Assembly: GCA_943735955.1 (NCBI GenBank)
Contig: OX030955.1
Coordinates: forward strand, 6,534,269 to 6,598,268
Origin: Piscicola geometra
Lineage: Eukaryota; Annelida; Clitellata; Hirudinida; Piscicolidae
DNA: 64,000 bases
Reading direction: 5' to 3'
This document shows, piece after piece, positions 14,201 through 25,744 of this stretch. The notes under the pieces were generated by a model. It was not told the origin of the DNA, ran no database searches, and saw only the letters and a list, made by a program, of their open reading frames with translations. Numbering within the stretch: the stretch's first letter is position 1; the number at the start of each line of letters is the position of its first letter. The translations under genes and the position numbers were made by a program.

Positions 14201-15735
14201 ATATTCTTCGTGGTATTGTATAATAACATTTTAAAGTTTATAAAATGAGTTTCACACATAATAATTTATTAAGAATGATTCCTTAATAGAACTGCACAAT
14301 GTTGTGAAAGTAGTAGTAGTTTGATGGTTGTGGAAATGCTGGAAATGGTTTTGTAATTATAGCGCTGTCAAAATAAATAATCACCAAATTCTTACATCTC
14401 TCCTTACATCGTTGCCACGTTACGAACAGTTCATGCCATTCTCATCTCATTTCTACAGAATAAAGTATGAAGATGCTTGCAGTTGATTAACATTACCACA
14501 AGGTTTGCATAAAGAACTAAATTAGCCACACATACAATCATACACATACATATCCATATATACACACACACAAATAAGCACACACACGCACACACACACA
14601 CACACACGAACGCAAAACCATGAGGTGTGCATAGGTAAATGCTTAATCATACAGGCATATATGCAAGCATACAGCATGGTGTAGAAGAGCAATTAAAGCG
14701 TATGACCTTGTTGCAATTACACAGTGCTTGCACGCATTCCAGATGCATGTGGTAAACCTCGAGAATTGCTCCCTCTGAGCAACCCTTGCATTCATGCTTG
14801 GCTACACCATCTCCTCCCCCTCACCCCTCCATGAACACGATCACATCCACACGACCTTCCCTGACCTGGATGACGTCACGAAGGTCTCTCACGTAAGTCT
14901 TCTCAGTGTTGACCAGTTCCTTGAGGATGTTCAAGAGATGACCTCGTTTCGAGAGGCTTGATTGGCTCCTCCTAACTGGTGCTGTCGGCTGCACTGAAGA
15001 CTTGCAGTGAATTATTTCCATGTTGGACGAATCTTGTGCAGGAGAATTGTGAGGAGATGCTTCATGCATTGAAGAGTTTTGAGCATTAGGGATTTGGGAT
15101 GTTTGATTCTCATTGTATTTGTCTTTTATTGTTTGTCTGTTGAGAAATTTTGTCGTATCTTGAAATTCTTGCTCATGGTAGTTGCCATTGCTGAATCTTG
15201 CAATTCCAGCCATCGACTCTTCCACACTCATGCGTTTCCTGAAAGTTTTTGATATTCGCTCCTTCAACTTGAAGGAGGAGTTTGACTCAATGGAATTGCA
15301 GCTGTTTTTCCTGGCATTCCGGCATTTCACAGGGACCAATGTTGCTTCATGTCGTCTGTCAGGAAAGAGGTTGAGCGAGTTCTTGGAAGTCATGAAGTCA
15401 ATCGCACCCGCGAGGATGCCATGGCCAGTCATCGGGTTGGAGTGGAGGCTGTTGATGGAGGCCTCACTGCCGCATGATCTGTTCAGAGACTCGGTGCACT
15501 GAAAGTCCGCCTCAGAGTTCTCGTTTAGCTTAAGTTCTGCATAGTTTTTGGCGTTTTCTTCAAATTCGTCTTCAGATTTTTTCTGGTGAAAAAAGGTGCT
15601 CGTCGAAATAGGTATAGAGTGGTCTACAAATAGTTTCTTGAAGTTATAGTTTATTTGTTTCAATTTATTCAGAGCGGAAGGTTTTTCAGAAAACTTTGTA
15701 TTGTTATTTGAATAACTATTGAAATTTACAGACAT
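6785..15735 (-). CDS. PLEKHG-family Rho guanine-nucleotide exchange factor (DH-PH), complete
   Basis: Activates Rho GTPases through a Dbl-homology domain followed by a PH domain, at membrane or cytoskeleton. Phase-consistent exons: 14866-15735, 13540-13634, 13297-13413, 11532-12861, 11268-11315, 9988-10107, 9804-9899, 9266-9526 and 6785-9061, about 1737 residues. The DH domain starts near LLNILKELVNTEKTYVRDL in exon 1 and continues through IFSNITAIYKFN and FIRHQKDFGIYTTYC to ITYLFKPVQRVLKYHLLLK. The linker LTSLGDLIHE leads into the PH domain (EGKLHCLGLV to EAKLLWCQQIKRLIL), which matches PLEKHG1-3 in order and spacing. The final exon encodes about 758 Ser/acidic-rich residues with a poly-Glu run near 7475-7510. 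The DH domain carries a very large insertion (see findings). The exact PLEKHG member cannot be assigned. Confidence 0.9.
10919..11012. repeat. GAT/ATG trinucleotide-rich tract in RhoGEF intron
   Basis: Imperfect GAT repeats lie between the PH and linker exons. They create a poly-Ser frame on the minus strand that is not coding. Confidence 0.8.
11164..11240. repeat. (GT)n microsatellite
   Basis: About 38 near-perfect GT dinucleotides sit just downstream of the splice donor of exon 11268-11315, in the adjacent intron on the transcribed strand. The His/Thr and Cys/Val frames here are repeat artefacts. Confidence 0.95.
12920..13075. repeat. 20-bp minisatellite in RhoGEF intron
   Basis: At least five head-to-tail copies of GATGGGGATGAATGGTGAAT with diverging copies at the right end. 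It is wholly intronic, immediately upstream (in transcript sense) of exon 11532-12861. Confidence 0.9.
13635..14865. other. RhoGEF intron 1
   Basis: A 1.2-kb intron with a CA-rich tract near 14560-14610 and one copy of a short dispersed repeat near 14175-14225 (see findings). No exon or RNA gene was seen inside it. Confidence 0.7.
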
Positions 15736-16145
15736 TTTGAAGGAAAAATATCAGCTTATAATAAATAATAATCCATAGCCTCGGTCTTTATTCACACGGA
15801 AATCTCTTAATTACTAAGAATTAGATTCTAATTATTAGAAGCACAAAGAAACACCTGACTACAAACACACAGACTTTTAAATAGAAACTTTTAACTTTTA
15901 AAAAGAAAAAAACAAACTTATTCTTTTTATTAAAAATACTTTATTAAATAATTTAATTGTAAAGTATTTTGATATTTAAAACGAATATTTGTACTACAGT
16001 AATTTATATCTTTTTTTTTATCTAGCTAGCTCTTTATTAGCGCAATAGTCTGCTATGAAATAAGCTTCTATTAAGGTCTATTTTATGCTATATCTTAAAG
16101 AGTTTTTGAAGTTCATTTTGATTTAACTTAGAAAGTTGAGCAGAC
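15736..16145. promoter_or_regulatory. Candidate bidirectional promoter between RhoGEF and PRR11-like gene
   Basis: Two start codons point away from each other across 410 AT-rich bases (RhoGEF ATG at 15735 minus; PRR11-like ATG at 16146 plus). No classical TATA placement can be asserted. The head-to-head arrangement suggests shared promoter sequence, which is inference from spacing only. Confidence 0.45.
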
Positions 16146-17644
16146 ATGTCAGACTTAAAAGGTAACTGTACGAAGGTTTCAGAAGAATGCGAAGATGCTG
16201 CGTTTTCTGAATATGAGCAGGAACCTGCAAAGTTTATTATAAGTTATGGCGATGTGTTCATCTCCAAAGAAGAATATGAACTGAGCGGACTTGAAGAAAC
16301 TGAAAAAGCATTAACTGTATGTTTTTTTCCCTTCTCAAATGTCATAATCTTTCCCCAAAAACTGTTGTATTGCAGATTTTGATGGAATTCATTAAAGAAA
16401 ATAAAACTATCTATCGAGAAATTTTAAGAAAAAGAAAAATTTACAAGATTGAAAATTCTGGATTCGTCAAAAAAATAAAAGTTTGATTAATAAATGTTTT
16501 TTAAATTTTTATTTAGATCATATTGAATGCTCATAAAATAATAAATAATACATTTTTCATATATTTACATTAAACTTCAATGATTGAAGCATAGGATATT
16601 CATGATGTGTAAAAAGAACTATCAACAAGAATTGATTTCAAAAGAAAAATTTACCAGAAAGCTAGATGCGTTACTTAATGGCATGATGAGGCTGCAAAAC
16701 TACAACAAAAGTTTGTTTTTTTAATCTTGAAATTGAATTATTAAGGATCTAAAAATATCATTGATATTTTAATACAATTAAAGGAATATTCTTGGAAGGA
16801 GGCAATGGAGCTGAACACCGTCTCAACATTCTTATGACCAGTCCTCTGAGACCTTCAAAAATATTTCAAACTCCTGTTCATGCTAAAAGTATTTCTATTC
16901 GATTCTTATAATTTTCAAGTGGTTTTAAATTTAAAAATTCATATATTTTTGAAGATGAAAGCGTTGAACGTCAACAAAAATCTTTGTCATCCATCTTTCT
17001 ATCTTTGCCAACTCCTCCAAAGAACTCGTTCACTTCATCTTCTGGCGAGAATTTAGAATGCTCTGACATGGTTAAAATATAAAATGGAATTCGATGTAAT
17101 ACATTCATGCATAATATAAGTCTTAAATATTACTATCTTAAGGTAATTATCTCATTTGTGTTTGAACACTTGTAGACTATGACGCGCCTAGATAAAACAT
17201 CGACACCAAATGACTTGTCTTGCAAACCTGAGTGAGCATCTTCTACCAGCAAAAAGATCAATTGCGAATCTATCATATAATACATTACTTGGAGTTTAAA
17301 TATCAAAATAATATTCAAGTTATTCAATCATTCGTCAGGGTGCCTCTGTATTTGGCTTCCATAAGGGATGGCAAGAAAAGATTGAGGAAGACTCAAGTTA
17401 AAAGGTCAGTCGTAAGCTAGAATCCTCTTGTTTAAATTCATTCTTCCGCGAAAATCTTCACAGAACGCCGACTGGCACTCCAGTTTTGAACCCCTCCATG
17501 GACCCCTGCATGCCCTCCACCCCTTCTGATCATGCAGACCATCTTAAGGCTCTGTTTTCTGAGGCACTGCAGCACAAGTTCTCAAATGTCAAATCTATTT
17601 CCAGCAGTCAATCTTTCCTTGAACAAACTTCTTTCAGTGAATAG
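16146..17644 (+). CDS. PRR11 / mitochondrial-fission-regulator-like protein
   Basis: Eight short exons join in frame: 16146-16316, 16376-16480, 16590-16710, 16784-16888, 16955-17070, 17176-17231, 17339-17404 and 17464-17644, about 306 residues. An acidic N-terminus is followed by a charged helical stretch (EFIKENKTIYREILRKRK), a proline/serine middle (SIFLSLPTPPKNSF) and a C-terminal block RLRKTQVKRTPTGTPV, then LKALFSEALQHKFSNV. That LR..-V.R.P.GTP plus ALxxKF layout is what I recall of PRR11 and of MTFR proteins. The acceptor at 16589 (AG|CAT) was chosen because the neighbouring AG breaks the frame. Family placement is tentative; a proliferation- or mitochondria-linked role would be inference. 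Confidence 0.5.
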
Positions 17645-17982
17645 TTCACATGCTGTGGTTTAAGGTTTCATTAATAGATTTTTTCTCTTGTTTTATTTTT
17701 GGTGTTTTTTAATAATGAAATAATGTGTATCTATTATTATACTTATATAATTTTCTTATTTCAAGATTACTTTAAACTTACTATTAAAAATAAAGCGTTA
17801 GTTTAAAAGATTTAAATGTAGGTTAAATGGAAATTTAAAATGAGATTAGACAATAGTTCCTAATAGATAATTGTTTTCTCAAGTGAGTATCTGGTAATTA
17901 ACTTCGCTACAATAAAGTTTAAAATAATTTTTATAAAATTAGCTTTACAATAGCTTGAGAAAATTTTGCAAACAGCTGAAAG

Positions 17983-20063
17983 ATGGAGGAAAATAAAGTT
18001 ATAAACCCTGAGCACAAATCCCCGCACAATGGTTCAAGCTCTGTTAGTCTACTCCACAGCAAGATTCCTGTTTTCCATGTTGAGTGTCAAAACTCCACCA
18101 TCCAAGCAGGCGTGCTGTGCTACTGGGACAATATTTATGGACCAAAGGTGAAGTTTTTAGTTATAACTAAAGTTTAGTTACTAAACTAGTGACTAAAAGA
18201 TCTATTGTAAAATTAATTTACAAAATCTTTGTGACTTGTTTTATTGCTCATCACACTCAGGTGAGAAACACGTGGATGCTAGGAGAAAGAAAACGAAAGC
18301 AAATGGAGGAAAAGGGTTCTTCTGTGGACGACATCGCCACTGATGATAATGATGATTTCAAAATGAGTGAGGATAACAGCAGTGATGGTGATAAGCTCAG
18401 CTGGGAGGGCCTGAACATGATATGCAGGCAGGCATTGTGTTCGGAGATCATGAAAGACCCCACAAAACAACACCTCGACTCCAAACTAGTGCACTGCCCC
18501 AGCAAGGTTTTGCAGATTTAATCCAATACATTTAATAGATCTATTCTCTTTCGCTTGTTTTCCAATGCACACCAACCTCGCTACCACAGCGTCTGCTGAT
18601 GCTGGGCATGAGCTTCGGGGCGTTGAGTCAGTACGACATCAGCATGCACTCGCTCGTGGTGGTCGCTTCGTACGCCAAAGCGGAGATGTTCCTGCAGTGG
18701 AAAGACGTGGTCGACGCGTGGTTGCTGAGGTGTGTCCTGCAACTGAGAGTTTCCCTGGCCATTGTGAGTGGTTTTGCTGCTGTTTCAGGAAACTGTGTAT
18801 AAAATAATTTTGATTGATTGATTGGTTGTGTGTTTGCAATTTTCAACTTTTAAGAGTTTGAAACTTGTTCAATCTTTCAATGACAATTCAGCAAACAAAT
18901 TTAAAAGTTAAATTTCCACAGAACGCAACCAACGGCTATACACTGGTGAGGGAGGGCTTGAAGGAACTGGTGCGACTAATGGACCACAGTCCATCTCTCT
19001 CTAGTCTTCCTGTGATGACCTCTTTCATTTAATTCTTTTTTCTATTTTTGTCGGAATATAATTGAACATTTATTTAATAATTATGATAATATTCATTAAA
19101 TTAAGAACTTATATTAATATTCCTTTATATATATATATATATATATAGCTGCAAAAAAACCACTTCCATCCACCACTGCTCACACACAGACACCCAGCAA
19201 TCTGTGGAGTACGGAGGATGCCCTGGCACCAGGCTTGCTGCACTGCAGCGTTGTAGGCCACCTGTGCATGGCCCACCACTCCATCGTCATCGGCACCAAC
19301 CACGCTCTCGTCAATAAGGTGGTGTGGTGTGGTGTGGTGTGGTTTTCTAGGGTGTTGTGTGGTTCGGTGTGGTCAAGTATGGTTTGGTGTGGTCAAGTGG
19401 GATTTGGTGTGGTGTGGTTCTGTGTGGTTTTCTAGGGTGTTGTGTGGTTCGGTGTGGTCAAGTTGGGTTTGGTGTTGTGTGCTTTGGTGTGGTCAAGTGG
19501 GGTTTAGTGTGGTTCGGTGTGGTTTTCTGGTGTGTTGTGGGGTTCGGTGTGGTGAAGTGTGGTTTGGTTTGGGGTGGTGTGTGTTGTTGTATGAATCGTG
19601 TGAATTTCATTTACTCGATGTTAAAACGTGCACCTCTATAGTGTTGAAAAACTTTCTCCAATTTTGTTTCACACATTAAAGCTCTGCGTGGTTTTGAAGC
19701 TCGTCCGGGTTTACGCTACATTAATAATAATCGTCTTTGTATTACGTTGCATTTATTGTATTGTATGAGAGTCCATCAAAGCACCACAACAAGCCACTAC
19801 CACCCCGCAGATGGTGCATCGGCTCAGCCAGTTAAGTCTGCCACAGCACCAGCACCGCCACCATCCACTCACCTTCCCCCACCAGCCCTACTCCCCCGAA
19901 CTTCATATTCAAGGACTCCACAAGGCGATCTTGATGATGATTTAATCGTTTTAATTATGATAATTATCTCGAGTATTTTCAACATTGTCGCCGTCGTCAT
20001 CATCATCATCATAATAATCATCATCACCATCATCATCATCATCACCATTATCATCACCATCAC

Positions 20064-20144
<81 letters not shown>

Positions 20145-21750
20145 TACAATGATAACAGAGTGATGAGACTCTGGCGAGCATTGGTGAGTTGTGCGGCTTC
20201 AGTGACATGCCGTCATGTCTCATCGATGTGGATACCGGAGAGGTGATGATAGTGATGATGGTGTTGGTGGTGGTGCTGATAGTGATGATGGTATTGGTGG
20301 TGGTGCTGATAGTGATGATGGTGTTGGTGGTGGTGCTGATAGTGGTGGTTAAGGTGGTGCTGATAGTGATAGTCGTATTGGTGATAGTGATAGGGGAAGT
20401 GAAGAAAAAAACTCCAGAAAACGGTGAATAAATACTTTCAAAACATTCACCAGGTGTCGCTGCAGGACAGTCTGGAGCAGTATGAGCACACGCACCGATC
20501 CTTCCTCACGCACAAACTCCTGCAACTCTGGAACGCTTGCCCTGCCTCCCCAGCCCTTCTCAAGTCCTCCATTCATCCTTGCAGCATCCATTTATATTTA
20601 TTTTTTGTTTCATTATTTGATTTATTTATTTATATTTGTTATTTATTATTATTATTAAATTGTGCATAACCGAGTGGTCATGAAGCTCGTCCGGTTTTAC
20701 GCCACGTTGATAATATTAATCGATGTATTGTTTTGTATTGTTTTCATCAGGCATCTTTGAATTAGTCGTACAGCACGTGATCACATGCACGCATGCATCC
20801 ATTTATCCACAGAGACATCTTCAAGCAGATCAGAGTGAAGGACTCGATGGTTCTAGCCTACCTCAATGACGTCAGCTCTTTTAACTTCACACTCACTTTT
20901 TTCCCGTTCACCCTTCCTTACACTCACCTCTCTTCCTACTCACCCACCCCCCTATCATTCCTTTTTCAACTCACCCCTCTTCCCATTCTTCTACCCACTC
21001 CTTCTCCCACTCTTTTCTCCTTCCACTCATCTTCACTACTCCCTCCATCACTCCCTCATCCATCTCTCCTTCATGCTTTCCTCCACAGATGCAAATACTT
21101 CCAGGCCACGTGACCAACTCTATGGCGCGTCACGTGATGAAGATGCTGCACAGAAAGGTGCTAGTGCTGATGCAGTGTCTGACCTGCAAGCTGTGAGGAG
21201 GGAGGGTGGGTAAAAGAGGGTCAGGGAGAGTGTGAGGGTAAGGAGGAGGGGGTGGGAGGTGGGAGAGATGGGAAGAAAAGAGGGAATGTGGGAGGAGTGG
21301 GGTTGGAGGAGTGTAAGGAAGAATGGGTGAGAATAGGGCAGTCTAGCGGGAAAACGCTTAGCATTTGACTCACTATCGTGGGTTTGATTCCTATGGTCGC
21401 CCAAGTGCGTCCATGCTCGAGAGGAACTGTGGAAAGAAAGATGGGTGGAAGGAGATGGGTGAAGGGTGTTACATTTATTTTGGCCTCGTATAGCGCATAT
21501 TTGAATCATTTATGTCCCCACCACCACAATACATTTCAGGAACAAGCGTAATACAGCCTCAAAATCATCATCAAAGCCACCAGCATCATCATCAGGAACA
21601 TCGGCGGAGAGTTATGAAGCCTTGGTGAAGGAAGTGCGGGGGGAGATGGGCTTGACGGAGGATTGGGATTGGTGCATGGTGCTGGGGTGTGCCGAGGCGA
21701 TGCACCCAGGCCTCATCCACTCCCTCAAGACCTTTCCCACCCGTTCATGA
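17983..21750 (+). CDS. C9orf72: C9orf72 orthologue (DENN-type protein)
   Basis: In other animals C9orf72 pairs with SMCR8 and WDR41 and acts on small GTPases in autophagy and lysosome control. Exons: 17983-18147, 18261-18506, 18590-18763, 18922 to about 19011, about 19190-19318, 19811 to about 19924, 20159-20242, 20454-20563, 20813-20870, 21089-21192 and 21540-21750, about 490 residues against 481 in human. Diagnostic matches in order: CYWDNIYGPKVR near the N-terminus, SVVGHLCMAHHSIVIGTNH, LHIQGLHK, SCLIDVDTGE, HKLLQLW, DIFKQIRVKDSMVLAYLND, MKMLHRKVLVLMQ and a C-terminal MVLGCAEAMHPGLIHSL. Exon 2 carries an acidic insertion (residues 70-105). Weak points are the ends of exons 4-6; exon 6 has no GT donor (see findings). 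Confidence 0.9.
19322..19590. repeat. GGTGTGGT-type minisatellite in C9orf72 intron
   Basis: Imperfect tandem GGTGTGGT units with a higher-order unit containing TTTTCTAGGGTGTTGTGTGG. It begins right at the donor of the exon ending at 19318. Confidence 0.85.
19995..20150. repeat. (CAT)n microsatellite in C9orf72 intron
   Basis: Long CAT/ATC run ending about 9 bases before the acceptor of the exon starting at 20159. It creates poly-Met, poly-Ile and poly-Asp frames that are not coding. Confidence 0.95.
20243..20400. repeat. Minisatellite of about 30 bp in C9orf72 intron
   Basis: Repeats of GATAGTGATGATGGTGTTGG plus GGTGGTGCT begin directly at the splice donor at 20243. Confidence 0.85.
21336..21412 (+). 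repeat. tRNA-like SINE fragment (candidate)
   Basis: Within the last C9orf72 intron there is a box-A-like TCTAGCGGGAAAACGC and, about 30 bases on, a box-B-like GGGTTTGATTCC. That spacing is typical of tRNA-derived SINE heads. No cloverleaf with a paired acceptor stem was confirmed, so it is not called a tRNA gene. Confidence 0.4.
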
Positions 21751-22150
21751 GGTGCTGGTGAGGAGTGATCAATGCCGTTTAAGGATTAATGGCTATTTGC
21801 GGTAGGATAGGTGGAGTGGAAAGGGGAGTGTACAGTATTATATGAGGAATAGTAGGCATCATTGATTTTTTAAATAACTTTTTTATGTTAACTGCATTTT
21901 TATATTGAAACTTTGAATAATTCCGCCAAAGCGTTTACTATAAGAAAGTATTATTGCCAATGATCTCATTTTATTGCGTAGCAAATTAGTTCCAGCAGAT
22001 AATTTCTTTTTTAATCTTAATCTTGGTTTTTTCATGAACACTGTGTAGTGTTTTGTGTTTTATTGGGCTTTTTGTGGCTCATCCATATTCAATAATGTTC
22101 TTTGCAGCCAATTTCGGATTCACAAATCCATTTCCCTGCTACTTTCATTA
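21751..22150. other. C9orf72 3' flank up to transposon
   Basis: AT-rich 3' flank with no further exon seen. It ends at the left copy of the 9-bp target duplication CTTTCATTA (22142-22150). Confidence 0.6.
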
Positions 22151-22401
<251 letters not shown>

Positions 22402-22404
22402 TTA

Positions 22405-23310
22405 CTTTTACTTTGAATACCAAAATGTCAATTTATGAAAAACTATTATTTACATTGAATACAAAATGTCAATTTATGAGGAACTATTATTTACATTGAA
22501 TACAAAATGTCAATTTATGAGGAACTATTATTTACATTGAATACAAAAATGCCAAATTATGAGGAACTATTATTTACATTGAATACAAAATGTCAATTTA
22601 TGAGGAACTATTATTTACATTGAATACAAAATGTCAAATTATGAGGAACTATTATTTACATTGAATACAAAAATGCCAAATTATGAGGAACTATTATTTA
22701 CATTGAATACAAAATGTCAATTTATGAGGAACTATTATTTACATTGAATACAAAATGTCAAATTATGAGGAACTATTATTTACATTGAATACAAAAATGC
22801 CAAATTATGAGGAACTATTATTTACATTGAATACAAAATGTCAATTTATGAGGAACTATTATTTACATTGAATACAAAATGTCAAATTATGAGGAACTAT
22901 TATTTACATTGAATACAAAATGTCAAATTATGAGGAACTATTATTTACATTGAATACAAAATGTCAAATTATGAGGAACTATTATTTACATTGAATACAA
23001 AATGTCAATTTATGAGGAACTATTATTTACATTGAATACAAAATGTCAAATTATGAGGAACTATTATTTACATTGAATACAAAATGTCAAATTATGAGGA
23101 ACTATTATTTACATTGAATACAAAATGTCAATTTATGAGGAACTATTATTTACATTGAATACAAAAATGCCAAATTATGAGGAACTATTATTTACATTGA
23201 ATACAAAATGTCAATTTATGAGGAACTATTATTTACATTGAATACAAAAATGCCAAATTATGAGGAACTATTATTTACATTGAATACAAAAATGCCAAAT
23301 TATAACAATC
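22405..23310. repeat. 41/42-bp minisatellite in MULE
   Basis: About 22 tandem copies containing GAGGAACTATTATTTACATT and GAATACAAAATGTCAA. Two subtypes alternate, TGTCAATTTATGAGG and TGCCAAATTATGAGG, the second one base longer. Confidence 0.95.
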
Positions 23311-24704
23311 AAAGCAGATTGGAATCCGGAAGTGACACTGACGGTGGATTCTTTCGTCTATTTGGGTGGTGTTTGGAAGGTGGCAGTTATTTAAGTTAGA
23401 GTTTAAATCACCTACTAAATAAATGTAAGCCCCGTAAACAGAAGTTTAAAAAAAATTACGCAAGTTCGCTTTGACAAAAGAATTTCGCAAACAACTTACA
23501 AAATTGGTATAAACAATCGTCAGACACCCATCACAATCCAACACACACAAATTCAACCACAGTCTCTTTTGGTACGGAACAACCACAAAAAAATACTTCA
23601 CAAATATCAATTTGGATTAGGCAGGAAGTGGCATTGACGATTGATTCCTGTGTCTTGTTGGGTGGTGTTTGAGAGGTGGTTGTTATATGATGCTGAACTA
23701 AAAATTTAAGAAAAGAAATCATTCGAGCAGACGAGCAGGCACCCATGGTGTTTGAAGGGCTCCGATGGGAAGGTGTGAAGGGAACTGCCAAACTGGTCTA
23801 CTGAGGCACTCTGAGGCTGTGATGCATAATTCACTTGCGGTTTCAATAATGTGAAAAAAATGTCTAAAAAATACGAATATGAAACAATAAAAATATTAAA
23901 TTTTTTTACGCACTTTGAAATTTCAACATTGGATTCTACCTTTTAATAAAAACATAAAATAAAATCGTTAAATTTCAATTTTTAAAATGTGACAAAAATG
24001 TCTGAAAAAACACGAATAGAAAGCACTACATTCAAGTGTAATTCATTAAAAAAACATTGAATTTTTTTCCTACTTTTTTACGCACTAACAATAACAAAAC
24101 TGCAATGATTCTTTAATGTTTATATTTGAAGGGTTGTGTCCAAGAGATTCGGCTGCTGCTGCAATAATGTATGCTGCATTTCTGTCACTTAGTTTTGATA
24201 AACTTGGACCTATTTCATTAAATACTTGTATTTTATGTAAATATTATTTAATTACATTTTCTTCCTACTTTTCTGCCACAACTTTTATTCTCATACATTG
24301 CAATTTGTCGTATCATTATCAGTATCGTGATTTTGGATTTTTTGTACGGCCCATTAATAGCATTGTATCAGACAAAAACTTTTCATAAAGTTTATTTTTT
24401 TTAAACATTTAAAAAATATTTTATTAAACTAATTAATAATTATATAATTGCAATATTTTTCAGATACAACACTTCTTCAGAGTAGAAGATTGTTTTATCA
24501 TCATTTTCATTTCAAATATTCAATAAAATAGAGTTAATTTATTATCATCGTAGATTACTAACAAAATAATATGATAATCTTTTTCAGATACAACACTTCT
24601 TCTGCATAGAAGATTTTGTGTTGACATAATTATAGAAATGCATTATAAACACCTTTAATAATATGTCACCAAAAGACTATATTCATTTTAATCAACTAAA
24701 TTTT

Positions 24705-24960
24705 TATTTTAGTTAACTGATTGTTTATTTTAGTTAACTAATTATTTTAGTTAACTAAGTATTTTAGTTAACTAATTATTTTAGTTAACTAATTATTTTA
24801 GTTAACTAATTATTTTAGTTAACTAATTATTTTAGTTAACTAATTATTTTAGTCAACTAATTATTTTAGTCAACTAATTATTTTAGTCAACTAATTATTT
24901 TAGTCAACTAATTATTTTAGTTAACTGATGATTTATTTTAGTTAAATAACTATTTGTTTT
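24705..24960. repeat. 17-bp minisatellite TTAGTTAACTAATTATT
   Basis: About a dozen copies, each centred on the palindrome TTAGTTAACTAA. A block of four copies carries GTCAAC instead of GTTAAC. Confidence 0.9.
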
Positions 24961-25744
24961 AATTAAGTATATGTTTTAATTAATTTTTTATTTATTTTAA
25001 TTAGCTACTTTTTTATTTTAATAAACTCATTATTTTAATTTTTTTTACTTTAATATATTGTTTATGCTTATGTAAAAAAAGGTGTTTACTATACATCCCA
25101 TAATTATCATCATCAAATATACACACAAAATTCATAATAAATACAAATAATCTGGCTTATGAGCATGCCAACGACCTGTTGTACCTATTTGGAATGAAAT
25201 GGTGAATAAGATTAGCTTAATTTAATATTCATGATTGAAGTATTCTTTATTTTTATATATTCGAAAAAATAAATAAAATCTATTTTATTTTAAACATATA
25301 AATTTCATTCATATATATTATATGATGCTGAACTAAAAATTTGAGAAAAGCAATCATTCGAACAGACGAGCAGGCACCCATGGTAAATTATCATCATCGA
25401 AGATTTACAAATAAAAACCTTAAAATCTCATATATTAATTACCAGGCTGATGAGTCTTTCAGGTTCTCTTCAAGAAGACAGCCACAAACAAACGATGAGT
25501 CACTGAGGTTGAGTAATTTAACTCCTATTGGTTGGAATAAAAAATATAGCTATATTAAAATTATTTTAAAACCTTAAGCCCGTTTACATTTTGAAGTATG
25601 GGTAAATAGTGCTTTAGCCATAATGCAAAGTTTATTTCCAACCAATAGGAATTGAAGTTCCTAACCTCATAGTGACTCATCGATTGTTTGTGGCTGTCTT
25701 CTTAAAGAGATCTGTCTTTCTTACCTATTTGGGATGAAATAGTG

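Noticed and set aside
21336..21412. Functional tRNA gene
   Set aside because: No paired acceptor stem or clear anticodon arm could be drawn, and it lies within an intron; a SINE fragment fits better.
24116..24388. 90-codon plus-strand frame inside the MULE
   Set aside because: AT-rich, no splice signals, opposite to the transposase gene and no recognisable motif.
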